A stretch of 16,035 nucleotides of DNA, taken from positions 702-16,736 of the forward strand of contig DKCF01000022.1 of the NCBI GenBank assembly GCA_002451435.1, written 5' to 3'. How positions within the stretch are numbered: position 1 is the first letter of the stretch; every line of letters begins with the position of its first letter. The translations under genes were made by a program, and so were the position numbers. Positions 1 through 9,000 of the stretch are shown here, one piece after another. This DNA is from Bifidobacterium sp. UBA6881. GTDB taxonomy: Bacteria; Actinomycetota; Actinomycetes; Actinomycetales; Bifidobacteriaceae. Below the pieces are notes generated by a model that searched no databases, was not told the DNA's origin, and worked only from the letters and a program-made list of their open reading frames with translations.

Positions 1-521
1 TGCCTGGCGATGACGGTGACATGGCCGACGGCCGGCATGCCGACGCATGCGGCCAGGGCGGAGGTCGCGGTATTGCCGTTGCCGATGATCACCGCATCGC
101 ACGAATGGTCGGACACGGGGCGGGAACCGCGAGCGTCATAGGAATGTTCGAAGGCGAGCTCGATGCCGCGGACGTCGGTGTTGTACAGTCTGATGGCCGG
201 CAACGATTCATCGCCGTTGCGACATGCGCCCTTCCAATCGAACACCGCGGTGTTCGCCACCATCAGTTCCTTGGACCAGCGGTCACAGGGAAGCCCATAC
301 GGTTGAATCGTCTTCTTCAGCGGCATGGTGAGGCTGAGTCCGGCCCATGTGGGGTCGAGGCCTTTCAGAAACCGTTCCAGGTCATCTTCTCCGACTTCGT
401 GCCTGTCGTAGAACCAGTCGTCAAGGTGCAGGGCCCGATACGCCGCGTTGTGCAGGACCGGGGAAAGCGAATGCGCTATGGGTCTGCCTAAGACCGCACA
501 GCGATGATTGATTTCTGCCAT
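1..521 (-). CDS. aroE: Shikimate dehydrogenase (AroE), N-terminal part, cut by the window edge
   Basis: Reduces 3-dehydroshikimate to shikimate with NADPH in the cytosolic aromatic amino acid (shikimate) pathway. The first 173 residues are visible. The substrate-binding SLS of HSLSP lies at residues 18-20, followed by HN. The catalytic Lys is K69 in SLTMPLK. N90-T91 follows, and the second catalytic residue is Asp116 in NTDVRG. The cofactor loop GNGNTATSA is at 147-155. The C-terminal NADP domain runs off the window. Two tandem ATGs occur at 524 and 521; the second is preferred because AAGGAG lies 4 nt before it but only 1 nt before the first. It follows uvrC by 64 nt on the same strand and is probably read from the uvr operon. 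A weak extended -10 (TGCTAGCAT, 549-557) might add a local start. A quinate/shikimate dehydrogenase paralogue cannot be excluded without the C-terminus. Confidence 0.9.
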   Translation of the reverse strand, partial: MAEINHRCAVLGRPIAHSLSPVLHNAAYRALHLDDWFYDRHEVGEDDLERFLKGLDPTWAGLSLTMPLKKTIQPYGLPCDRWSKELMVANTAVFDWKGACRNGDESLPAIRLYNTDVRGIELAFEHSYDARGSRPVSDHSCDAVIIGNGNTATSALAACVGMPAVGHVTVIAR

Positions 522-585
522 CATGCTCCTTCCCTAGTGTCCCGTCCTATGCTAGCAAGGTTTGCCGTTATCGCACGGCATGCTG

Positions 586-2967
586 TCATTCCGCAAAACG
601 TTCCGGGTTCTCCGATGCTCTGTTTCCGGTTTTCGCCGTGGAACCGGAATGTTCCGCATGCGTCGCATCGGCAGCGTCGGTCGGAGCGTCATCATGCAAG
701 GCTCGGTACAGGGCCTCCGCCTTCGCATGGCCGATGCCTTTGACCCGTTCGAAATCCTCGACGCTTGCCGAACGCATGGCGCGTACCGAACCGAAATGGC
801 CGAGCAGCCGCTTCTGATAGGACTCCCCTATGCCCGGAATGTCGTCAAGGGCCGAACGCAATGCGCCTTTCCGCCTGGTTTGACGATGGTAGGTGATGGC
901 GAACCGATGGGATTCGTCGCGCACCCTTTGCAGCAGATACATGCCTTCCGACTGGCGTTTGAGGATGATCGGATAGTCGTCGTCCGGCACCCAAACCTCC
1001 TCCAGCCGTTTCGCGAGGCCGCAGACGGCCACATCGTCGACGCCGCAGTCCTCAAGTGCCTTGGCCGCCGCCATGACCTGCGGCTTGCCGCCATCGACCA
1101 CCACGAGATTGGGCTTGTATGCGAAATGCCTACGGTCCGGGTTCTGCCGCACCACGGTTTCACCGTTTCCGGATGGTTCTCCGGCCGCAGGCTCCCGATT
1201 CCCCTGTTTGGAAATACGATGCTCGTCGTCGAGGCTCTCGCCGGAGTCGCCGGCGATGTTGCCGTGGCGGAATCGGCGGGTCAGCGTCTCGTACAATGCG
1301 CTGAGATCGTCCAACGCGCCCTTGCCGTCCGCTCCGCGTATGGCGAATCTGCGGTATTCGGATTTCTTGGCCATGGCGTCTTCGAACACCACCATCGACG
1401 CCACTTGGAACGCGCCGCCTATGGTGTTCGAGATGTCGTAGCATTCGATGCGCAACGGCGATTGCTCAAGCCCAAGCGCCTTGGCCACGTCGTTCATGGC
1501 CGTGGTGCGTGCGCCCATATCGCTGATACGACTCATCTTACTGCGCCGCATCGCCTGCCTGGCGTTGTCGTCGGCACGGTCCATAAGCTGTTTTTTGTCA
1601 CCGCGAATCGCCGTGCGGATGGTCACCGCCGCTCCGCGCAGACCGGTCAGCCACTGTTCGAGCTCCCCGCGTCTGGCCGGTTCGATGGGCACGATGATTT
1701 CGCGGGGCACCGGCGCTATGGGGGCCAGCAGATCGGCACGGCCGGTCTGCTCCAGCCGCTCGTTCCGCTCCCTGGTGGCCTGCGCGCGGGCCACGGCATC
1801 GGTCGCCGTCACCGTTTGCGTCGAACCGATCGCGTCACGCGTTTCGGTGACGACGGTGGACGCCGTGGCGGATTCCATGGCATGCCGGCCTGACAGTTCC
1901 GAATACACCTGGGTGATGAGGTCGGACACAAGCTCCTCGTCACTGACGTCCTCCACCCGTTCCACGCTCCAATTGCGCTCACCGCGAATGGAGCCGGCCC
2001 GAACGAAGAAAGCATGCACCGAGGCTTCCAGCTCATCGGATTCGATGCCGAACACATCCGCGTCGACGTCGGAATCGAACACGACGGCGTTCTGCTCGAC
2101 GACGGTGGAAAGCATGTGGATCTGGTCGCGCAACCGCGCGGCCTTCTCGAATTCCAGTTCGGCGCTGGCGTTCTTCATTTCGCGCGTGAGCTGGGCGATG
2201 TACGACTTGCCGATGCGTCCGGTCAGCACGCCGACCAGCTGCTCGCTCATTCTCCTGTGTTCCGCCACTCCGATGCGTTGCACGCATGGGGCCGAGCATT
2301 TGCCTATCGAGGCGAGCAGGCACGGACGATGCGTGAGCTCCGCCTTGCGGAACACGTTCTGCGAGCAGGTGCGCACCGGAAACGTCTTGAGCAGATGGTC
2401 GAGGCTCTGCTTCAGGTCCCAGACTTTGGCGTAAGGCCCGAAGTATCTGGTGTCACGGCGTTTCCGACTACGGGTGATCCATACGCGGGGCACGCGTTCC
2501 CCGGAGGATATGGCCAGATACGGATACGTCTTGTCGTCGCGGAAGACGACGTTGAACCGCGGGTCGAATTCCTTGATCCACGTGTATTCCAACGTCAGCG
2601 ATTCCAGTTCGGTTCCGACCACGGTCCATTCCAGGCTGCGTGCGGTCAGCACCATGGTCTGGGTACGCGGATGCAGCTGGTACAGCGGCTGGAAATAATT
2701 GGTCAGTCGGTTGCGCAGATTCTTGGCCTTGCCGACGTAGATGACCCTTCCCTCGCCGTCACGCCATTTGTAGACGCCCGGCTGGGCCGGAATATCGGAG
2801 GTCTTCGGACGGAACAGATCCCTGGTGTCCCCCAGCAGGGGCGCGCCGTTTTTGTTCACTCCCCTGCCAGCGGCCCCGCGCCGCGCCTGTGGCGGCACGG
2901 GGCCGCGCATGCTCTCAGCGGTTTTGCGCCATACTTCCGGACTATGCTTCTCAATCATCTTGCTCAC
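586..2967 (-). CDS. uvrC: Excinuclease ABC subunit C (UvrC)
   Basis: Dual-incision endonuclease of nucleotide excision repair; UvrB-DNA recruits it and it cuts 3' and then 5' of the lesion. Numbering follows the GTG start (793 aa). The GIY-YIG nuclease spans about 60-145 (GVYKW at 64, YVGKAKNLRNRL at 77, catalytic Glu127). The UVR motif that contacts UvrB is at about 256-290. The C-terminal RNase H-like nuclease has Asp511 (ECYDIS), Asp625 (VVVDGGKPQ) and His687 (RDESHRF). Two helix-hairpin-helix motifs lie at about 706-757. Two low-complexity inserts, near 358-420 and 568-615, make it longer than the usual ~600 aa. The start is set by GTGA overlapping the uvrA stop, with AAGGAC 5 nt upstream. 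An ATG at 2958 (790 aa) is a possible alternative but has a poor ribosome binding site. The frame stays open upstream into uvrA, but that extension is not protein-like. Confidence 0.96.
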   Translation of the reverse strand: MSKMIEKHSPEVWRKTAESMRGPVPPQARRGAAGRGVNKNGAPLLGDTRDLFRPKTSDIPAQPGVYKWRDGEGRVIYVGKAKNLRNRLTNYFQPLYQLHPRTQTMVLTARSLEWTVVGTELESLTLEYTWIKEFDPRFNVVFRDDKTYPYLAISSGERVPRVWITRSRKRRDTRYFGPYAKVWDLKQSLDHLLKTFPVRTCSQNVFRKAELTHRPCLLASIGKCSAPCVQRIGVAEHRRMSEQLVGVLTGRIGKSYIAQLTREMKNASAELEFEKAARLRDQIHMLSTVVEQNAVVFDSDVDADVFGIESDELEASVHAFFVRAGSIRGERNWSVERVEDVSDEELVSDLITQVYSELSGRHAMESATASTVVTETRDAIGSTQTVTATDAVARAQATRERNERLEQTGRADLLAPIAPVPREIIVPIEPARRGELEQWLTGLRGAAVTIRTAIRGDKKQLMDRADDNARQAMRRSKMSRISDMGARTTAMNDVAKALGLEQSPLRIECYDISNTIGGAFQVASMVVFEDAMAKKSEYRRFAIRGADGKGALDDLSALYETLTRRFRHGNIAGDSGESLDDEHRISKQGNREPAAGEPSGNGETVVRQNPDRRHFAYKPNLVVVDGGKPQVMAAAKALEDCGVDDVAVCGLAKRLEEVWVPDDDYPIILKRQSEGMYLLQRVRDESHRFAITYHRQTRRKGALRSALDDIPGIGESYQKRLLGHFGSVRAMRSASVEDFERVKGIGHAKAEALYRALHDDAPTDAADATHAEHSGSTAKTGNRASENPERFAE

Positions 2968-5948
2968 AGCATGTCCTTGAGGAACCTGCCGGTCCAGGAC
3001 CGTTCGCATTGCGCGACCTGTTCGGGTGTGCCTTCGGCGACGACCGTGCCGCCGCCGTCGCCGCCTTCCGGTCCGAGGTCGATCAGCCAATCGGCGGATT
3101 TGACCACGTCGAGGTTGTGCTCGATGACGATGACGGTATTGCCTTTGTCGACCAGTCCCTGCAACACCATCAGCAATTTGCGCACGTCCTCGAAATGCAG
3201 GCCGGTGGTCGGCTCGTCCAAGATGTACACGGTTTTGCCGGTGGAGCGGCGCTGCAATTCGGTGGCGAGCTTCACGCGCTGCGATTCGCCGCCCGACAGG
3301 GTCGGCGCGGGTTGTCCGAGGCGGATGTATCCCAATCCGACCTGCACCAGCGTGTCGAGATACCGTGAGATCGAAGGATACGCCTTGAAGAACCGCGCGG
3401 CCTCTTCGATCGGCATGTTGAGCACGTCGGCGACGGATTTGCCGTTGTACTTCACCTCCAGGGTCTCGCGGTTGTACCGCTGGCCGTGGCATTCCTCGCA
3501 ATCCACGTACACGTCCGGCAGGAAGTTCATTTCGATCTTCAGCGTGCCATCGCCGTGGCATGCCTCGCACCGTCCGCCCTTGACGTTGAAGGAGAACCGT
3601 CCCGGACCGTATCCGCGCACCTGGGCTTCCGGCGTTTTGGCGAAAAGCGTGCGGATCTTGTCCCACACGCCGGTATAGGTGGCCGGATTGGAACGCGGCG
3701 TGCGTCCGATCGGGTTCTGGTCCACATGGATCACCTTGTCGCACTGGTCCACGCCTTCGACGCGGGTGTGCTTGCCCGGCACGATCCTCGCGCCGTTGAG
3801 CTTGTCGGCGAGAACCGGGTAGAGGATCTGGTTGACCAGAGTCGATTTGCCGGAGCCGGACACGCCGGTAACGCAGGTGAACACGCCCAGCGGGAAATCG
3901 ACGTTCAGGTTCTTGAGGTTGTTCTCCCTGGCCCCGATCACACGAAGCTGCTTGGTCTTGCGCACCTTGCGGCGGCTTGCCGGCACCTCGATGGTTCTTC
4001 TGCGGGCGATGTAGTCGCCGGTGATGGAGCGCGGAGCGTCGACGATTTTCGCGGCCGGGCCCGAGTAGACGACCTCCCCGCCATGTTCGCCTGCGCCGGG
4101 ACCGATGTCGATGACCCAGTCGGCGCTCTTGATGGTGTCCTCGTCGTGCTCCACGACGATCAACGTGTTGCCGAGATCGCGCAGATGATGCAACGTGGAG
4201 ATCAGACGCTCGTTGTCGCGCTGGTGCAATCCGATGGACGGCTCGTCCAGCACGTACATGACGCCCACCAGTCCGGAACCGATCTGCGTGGCCAGACGGA
4301 TGCGCTGGGCCTCTCCGCCGGAAAGCGTCTTCGCGGCGCGCGACAGCGTCAGATAGTTCAGACCGACGTCATTGAGGAATCCGAGGCGCGCACGGATCTC
4401 CTTGACGACCTCACCGGCGATTTTCGCGGCCGATCCATCCAGACGGAGGTCGTTGATCCATTCGAGGCTTTTCTCGGCGGACATGTCGCACACGTCGGCG
4501 ATGGACTCGTCGCCCACGGTGACCGCCAGCACCTCCGGGCGCAGCCTACGGCCGTGGCATGCCTGGCAGGGCACTTCGCGCATGTACGATTCGTAATACT
4601 GCTTCATCTGGTCGGAGTCGGTCTCGTCATGCCGGCGCATCAGCGTGCGGACGACGCCTTCGAAGCCGGTGGAGTATTCGCGCATGCGTCCCCAGCGGTT
4701 ACGGTATGAGACCTGCACCTTGAAGTCATGGCCGTACATGATGGCGTGCCGCACGTCTTTGGGCAGATCCTTCCATGGCGTGTCCAGGTCGAATCCCATT
4801 TCGTCCCCGAGGCCCTCGAGCACATGCCGGTAGTATTCGCCGGTGCCCTTGGTCATGCCCCAGGGCTCGATGGCGTTCTCGTTCAGCGTCTTGCTGGGGT
4901 CGGGAATCACCAGTTCCGGATCGATCTCGAGCTTGTAGCCGATGCCGGTGCATACCGGGCAGGCGCCATAGGGCGCGTTGAAGGAGAAGGTGCGCGGTTC
5001 GATCTCGTCGAGTTCGAGCTGGTGCCCGTTCGGGCACGCGCGCTTTTCCGAGAATGGCTTGCGCCGGTCGGGGTCGTGCTCGTCCAGATCCACGAAGTCC
5101 GCGATGACCACGCCCTTGGAAAGCCGCAACGCGGTCTCGATGGAATCGGTCAGGCGCTGGCGGATGCCGTCCTTGACCACCAGACGGTCCACCACCACTT
5201 CGATGGTGTGCTTCTTCTGCTTGACGAGTTTGATGTCATCGGAGAGCTGCCGCATCTCGCCGTCGATCAGCGCGCGGGCGTAGCCGTCGCCGCGCAGCAG
5301 TTCGAGCAGGTCCTCGAACTCGCCCTTCCGTCCGCGGACGACGGGCGCCAGGATCTGGAACCGCGTGCGTTCCGGATATTTCAGCAGCGCGTCCACCATC
5401 TGCTGCGGCGTCTGGGCGCTGACCAACGCGCCGCATTCCGGGCAGTGCGGGATGCCGGTGCGCGCGAACAGCAGGCGCAGGTAATCGTAGATCTCAGTGA
5501 TGGTGCCGACCGTCGAACGCGGATTGCGGTTCGTCGTCTTCTGGTCGATGGACACGGCCGGGCTCAGGCCTTCGATGAAGTCGACGTCGGGTTTGTCCAT
5601 CTGCCCCAGAAACTGCCGTGCATACGCGGACAGTGATTCCACATACCTGCGTTGGCCCTCGGCGAACAGCGTGTCGAACGCCAGCGAGGACTTGCCGGAG
5701 CCGGACAGCCCGGTGAACACCACCATGCGGTTGCGGGGGAATTCCAGATTCACGTTTTTGAGATTGTGCTCGCGAGCGCCTTGGATGACGATTTTGAGGT
5801 CGTTGGGGAGGTGTTTGAGGTCGGCGATGAGTGCGCCGTTGGTTGGTTTCATGGGCGCTTTTTTGATTTCTTTGGTGAGGAAGGCGTCGCTGGTGAGTAT
5901 GCGTTCCACTATGACGTTGCCGTTTGTGGGGTTTGTGTGTTTGGCCAC
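2964..5948 (-). CDS. uvrA: Excinuclease ABC subunit A (UvrA)
   Basis: Damage-sensing ABC ATPase that loads UvrB in nucleotide excision repair. The protein is 994 aa against about 940 in most bacteria. Walker A1 (GLSGSGKSS) is at 80-88. The first zinc cysteines are at CPEC, 169-172. The first ABC signature is LSGGEAQR, with Walker B in YVLDEPSIGL. Further on come a second P-loop (GVSGSGKST), the second zinc finger (CEACHG...CEECHG) and a second signature at about 884 (LSGGESQR) with YILDEPTTGL. All expected motifs are intact. The GTG start has AAGGAC 6 nt upstream and lies about 34 nt from a predicted transcription start. About 50 residues precede the conserved N-terminus; an internal ATG at 5852 would remove most of them but has no ribosome binding site. 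The stop overlaps the uvrC GTG by 3 bases, so the two genes are probably translationally coupled. Confidence 0.98.
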   Translation of the reverse strand: MAKHTNPTNGNVIVERILTSDAFLTKEIKKAPMKPTNGALIADLKHLPNDLKIVIQGAREHNLKNVNLEFPRNRMVVFTGLSGSGKSSLAFDTLFAEGQRRYVESLSAYARQFLGQMDKPDVDFIEGLSPAVSIDQKTTNRNPRSTVGTITEIYDYLRLLFARTGIPHCPECGALVSAQTPQQMVDALLKYPERTRFQILAPVVRGRKGEFEDLLELLRGDGYARALIDGEMRQLSDDIKLVKQKKHTIEVVVDRLVVKDGIRQRLTDSIETALRLSKGVVIADFVDLDEHDPDRRKPFSEKRACPNGHQLELDEIEPRTFSFNAPYGACPVCTGIGYKLEIDPELVIPDPSKTLNENAIEPWGMTKGTGEYYRHVLEGLGDEMGFDLDTPWKDLPKDVRHAIMYGHDFKVQVSYRNRWGRMREYSTGFEGVVRTLMRRHDETDSDQMKQYYESYMREVPCQACHGRRLRPEVLAVTVGDESIADVCDMSAEKSLEWINDLRLDGSAAKIAGEVVKEIRARLGFLNDVGLNYLTLSRAAKTLSGGEAQRIRLATQIGSGLVGVMYVLDEPSIGLHQRDNERLISTLHHLRDLGNTLIVVEHDEDTIKSADWVIDIGPGAGEHGGEVVYSGPAAKIVDAPRSITGDYIARRRTIEVPASRRKVRKTKQLRVIGARENNLKNLNVDFPLGVFTCVTGVSGSGKSTLVNQILYPVLADKLNGARIVPGKHTRVEGVDQCDKVIHVDQNPIGRTPRSNPATYTGVWDKIRTLFAKTPEAQVRGYGPGRFSFNVKGGRCEACHGDGTLKIEMNFLPDVYVDCEECHGQRYNRETLEVKYNGKSVADVLNMPIEEAARFFKAYPSISRYLDTLVQVGLGYIRLGQPAPTLSGGESQRVKLATELQRRSTGKTVYILDEPTTGLHFEDVRKLLMVLQGLVDKGNTVIVIEHNLDVVKSADWLIDLGPEGGDGGGTVVAEGTPEQVAQCERSWTGRFLKDML

Positions 5949-5988
5949 TGTGGTGTCCTTTGTTTGGTTGTGGCTGTTTCTGGGTATT

Positions 5989-6018
5989 AGGATAGCGTGT
6001 TTTTGCTGTGGTTTCGAA
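5989..6018 (-). promoter_or_regulatory. Predicted uvrA promoter
   Basis: Read on the minus strand: -35 TTCGAA (6013-6018), 18-nt spacer, -10 TATCCT (5989-5994). This puts the transcription start near 5982 and gives a leader of about 34 nt before the uvrA GTG. The -35 element shares bases with the adjacent SOS box, so bound LexA would block RNA polymerase. The hexamers are only moderate matches to consensus. Confidence 0.5.
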
Positions 6019-6028
6019 CAGGTGTTCT
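6015..6028 (-). promoter_or_regulatory. LexA binding site (SOS box) upstream of uvrA
   Basis: CGAACAGGTGTTCT matches the Gram-positive/actinobacterial LexA consensus CGAACRNRYGTTCG at 13 of 14 positions and contains the full GAAC-N4-GTTC core (6016-6027). It overlaps the predicted uvrA -35 element and also the last bases of jetC, whose stop codon is at 6027-6029. uvrA is a classic SOS gene, so the placement fits the known biology. Actual LexA binding is inferred. Confidence 0.8.
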
Positions 6029-9000
6029 ATTGGTTGGCGTCGTTTTCGTGTGGGGTTGTGTCGGTGGTGGGTGTGCTGTCGAGTTCCTGTAGGGATGAGA
6101 GGCCGTTGTTGGGGTCTTTGTAGGCCACGTAGGCTTTGGTGGCGGTTTCGAGGATTTCGGCGGTTTTGCTTTCGGGTGCGGAGACGATGACTTGGAAGCC
6201 GAGTCGTGGGAGCACGTTGAGGGCGCGTTGCGTGTATCTTCCGTCGGCTTTGATGAGTGCTTCGTCGAGGAACAGTGTGGTGTAGGTGGGGTGTCCGGTG
6301 AGGTCGCCGCCGAGTAGGTAGATGAGTGCCGCGCCGTAGATGAATGAGGTGAGTTCCTGTAGCGCGCCGCCGGATTTGCCGCCGGTGGAGCTGATGCGTT
6401 CGTCTGGTTCGTCCGTGTGGTGGACGATGGCGTAGAAGGATCCTCGTACCCGTGGGTCGAGGTTGTAGGAGCCGTAGCTGCGTACGCCGCCGGTGTCGTG
6501 GATTTTGCCGAGTTCCGTTTTGAGCGTGTCGATGAATGGTTTGCAGGATGCGAAGGCCTTGCGTGTGGCGGTGGCGTCGTCGCGGTCCTCTTGTGTCCAG
6601 TCGTCGAGTTTTGTGAGGATGGCGCCGAAGGCCTGGGCGAAGTCGCGTTGTGGTTTGCCGAATTCGACGGTGAGCGCCAGTCGTCCTTCGCGTGGTCCGA
6701 ATTTCTGGTCTTTGAGCATGTCGTTGATGCGGTCGAGCTGTTCGCCGATGTTTTCCTCGTCGGAGCGTATCGACCGGTTGAGTTGTTGCAGGCTCATGTA
6801 GAGTTTTTCGACGCTGTTGGCGTATTCCTCGTCGGTGGTTTTTCGGGTGACGAGCATGTCGAGGTCGCTGAGTTCCCGGAGGAAGTATTGATAGTCGTTG
6901 ACGCTTGCGGTGACGATGCCGTCGTCTGCGGCGTGGTCTTCAAGGTATGACTGCATGGCCTGTTCCGTGGCGGTGCGCTTCTCCCCTGTCTGTTCGGACA
7001 GTCTTGTTATTTGGCCGCCCATCACATTCTCGAGTTTGCGTACCACGCGCTGCGCGAAGGGTGTTTTGCCTTCCGCGTCGGAGATTCCGGCGAGGTGCTT
7101 CGGCCTTTCCTTCCGGTCGCCGATGATGCCGCAGGCGTCTTCGTACGCGTCGGCGAGCCGGTTCGATACGGTTTCGGGGATGGTGGATTCGTCGAACGTG
7201 CCATCATCATGGGATGCCAGCCATTGCGTTTCCAGCCGTTCGGCCTTTTGCGCGCCGTCGAGGTCGGCTTGCGCGTGGTACCGCGTCCGCCCGGCCTCGT
7301 CCCGTTGGCGGGCGAGTTCGTCGAGCCGTTCCCGGAGTGTTTTGAGTTCGGGGTCGCCTTCGATGCGGTCGATCTGCGTTTTGAGCTCGTCCACGAGTTT
7401 TTCCGCCGCGAACACGTCGATTTCCCGCCATGGCATGTCGGCGACGGCGTCGGCGAGGGCGCGTTCGTCGTGCAGCAGTTCGAGATCGCGCTTGGCTTGG
7501 CCGCATCGTTGGTCGACGTCCGCGTATTCGCGTTCCTTCCGGCTGACGCGTTCGCGCAGTTGCGCGAGATACGTTTCGTTGATGAAGCCGATGACCGGAG
7601 TCATGCCTTTGGTGCCGTGGAATCCATGCGCTCCGGATTTGATTTGGCCGTCCGCCTGCACCTGTCGGCGTTCGTCCGCGTCGTCGATCGCGTCCACGCA
7701 CGCCGCGTCGTACCGTTGCGATGCGGTCTGCGTTTTCAGCCATGACGCGAACGGGGAGTCCTCGCGGTAGCGCAGTTTCGAGGACAGCCATCCCTCTTCG
7801 CTCTTGGCGTCGTGGGTTTGCCGCGTGTCGACGAAACGCCAGGTGCGGCGGATCATATGGGTCGGGTCGATTGCGCTGACCTTGGCCGCGAATCCCGCCT
7901 CGTGGCGCCTGTCCACGAGGATGGTCTGCGCGATGGGCGCGTAGGCGACGTTCATGGCCGTGCGCCATCGTTCCTCGTTCTCTTTCACGTCCATGAGTTC
8001 GGCCACGTACGGCAGTTCGGCCGCGTCGAGGCCCGTGGCCCGCGCGATGAGGTCGCGCGCGTCCGCCATGGCGTCCGTGACGCGGCTCTTCTGCCGGCGG
8101 GCGCGTTCGTAATCCCTGCGGAGCCGTTCTCGCTCCTCGCCGAACGCGGCGCGGCGGGCCACCAGTTCCTCATAGGCCGAGTCGAGTTCGGCGCGCCGCT
8201 TGTCGTATGAGCGTGCGGTTTCGGCCAATGCGGCGCGCATGTCGTCCCATGAGGTTTCGTCCGTGGGCAGTTTGCCGGAAGTCCGTTCGAACCGTGCGGC
8301 GAGCCTCTGCCGTCGGACGCGCGTCTCCTCGCGGTCGCGTCGGGCGCGTTGCAGGTCGTTTTTGAGACGGAGCAGGTTGCCGTTGTCGAGGCCTTCGAGA
8401 CGTTCCCTGACCGCGTCGATCTGCGCGTCGAGTCCCTGGATGCGCAGATCGGCCTGTCCGATGCGGAGGCGTGCGTCCTCGATGGCCCGTTCGGCCGCGG
8501 GGATTCCGGCGCGTATCTCGCCGGCCATCCGTGAGATTGCCCATGCGGTGATGGCGGCTTCGCCCGCCTCGGTTTCGGGGTCGGCACGCCGGTATTCGCC
8601 GAGTTCGTTGCGCTTGGCGGAGTATTCGCCATAGAGGTTTTGGATGGCGCGCAGCTTGCCGACGCGTTTGATCTTCTCTTCCATGATGTGGAAGTTTTCG
8701 TGGTACCGCTCGTAGTCGTCGACGGTGTTCCGGGCGATGGCGATGGCCTCGGGCACGTCGAGCACGCCCTGTTTGAAGATGTCGTCGAGCCGTGCGGGCG
8801 CGTCGGCGGATTGGATCTTGTGCAGGAGCCGGCATGCCTCCGCGCTGAGCCCCATGATGTGCCAGATGGCGGCATGGAAGGTCTCCGCATTGGGATACGT
8901 CTCGCATTCGGGGTACATCTCGCGCAGCATGTTGGCGGTGAACGGGACGTCGCGGTAACGGTCCATGGCTCGCGGGTCGATTTTCCTGTTCCATGTGGCG

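Noticed and set aside
2350..2359. GAAC/GTTC inverted repeat inside uvrC as a second LexA site
   Set aside because: The spacer between the half-sites is 2 nt instead of 4, and it lies deep inside the coding region.
2968..3744. Open frame extending uvrC upstream by about 260 codons through the uvrA gene
   Set aside because: It is out of frame with uvrA and highly Arg-rich, without any UvrC-like sequence before the GIY-YIG domain. It is an open shadow of a GC-rich gene.
2014..5636. Long plus-strand open frames (up to about 550 codons) opposite uvrC and uvrA
   Set aside because: They lie antisense to strongly conserved genes, lack ribosome binding sites and resemble no family; this is expected at high GC.
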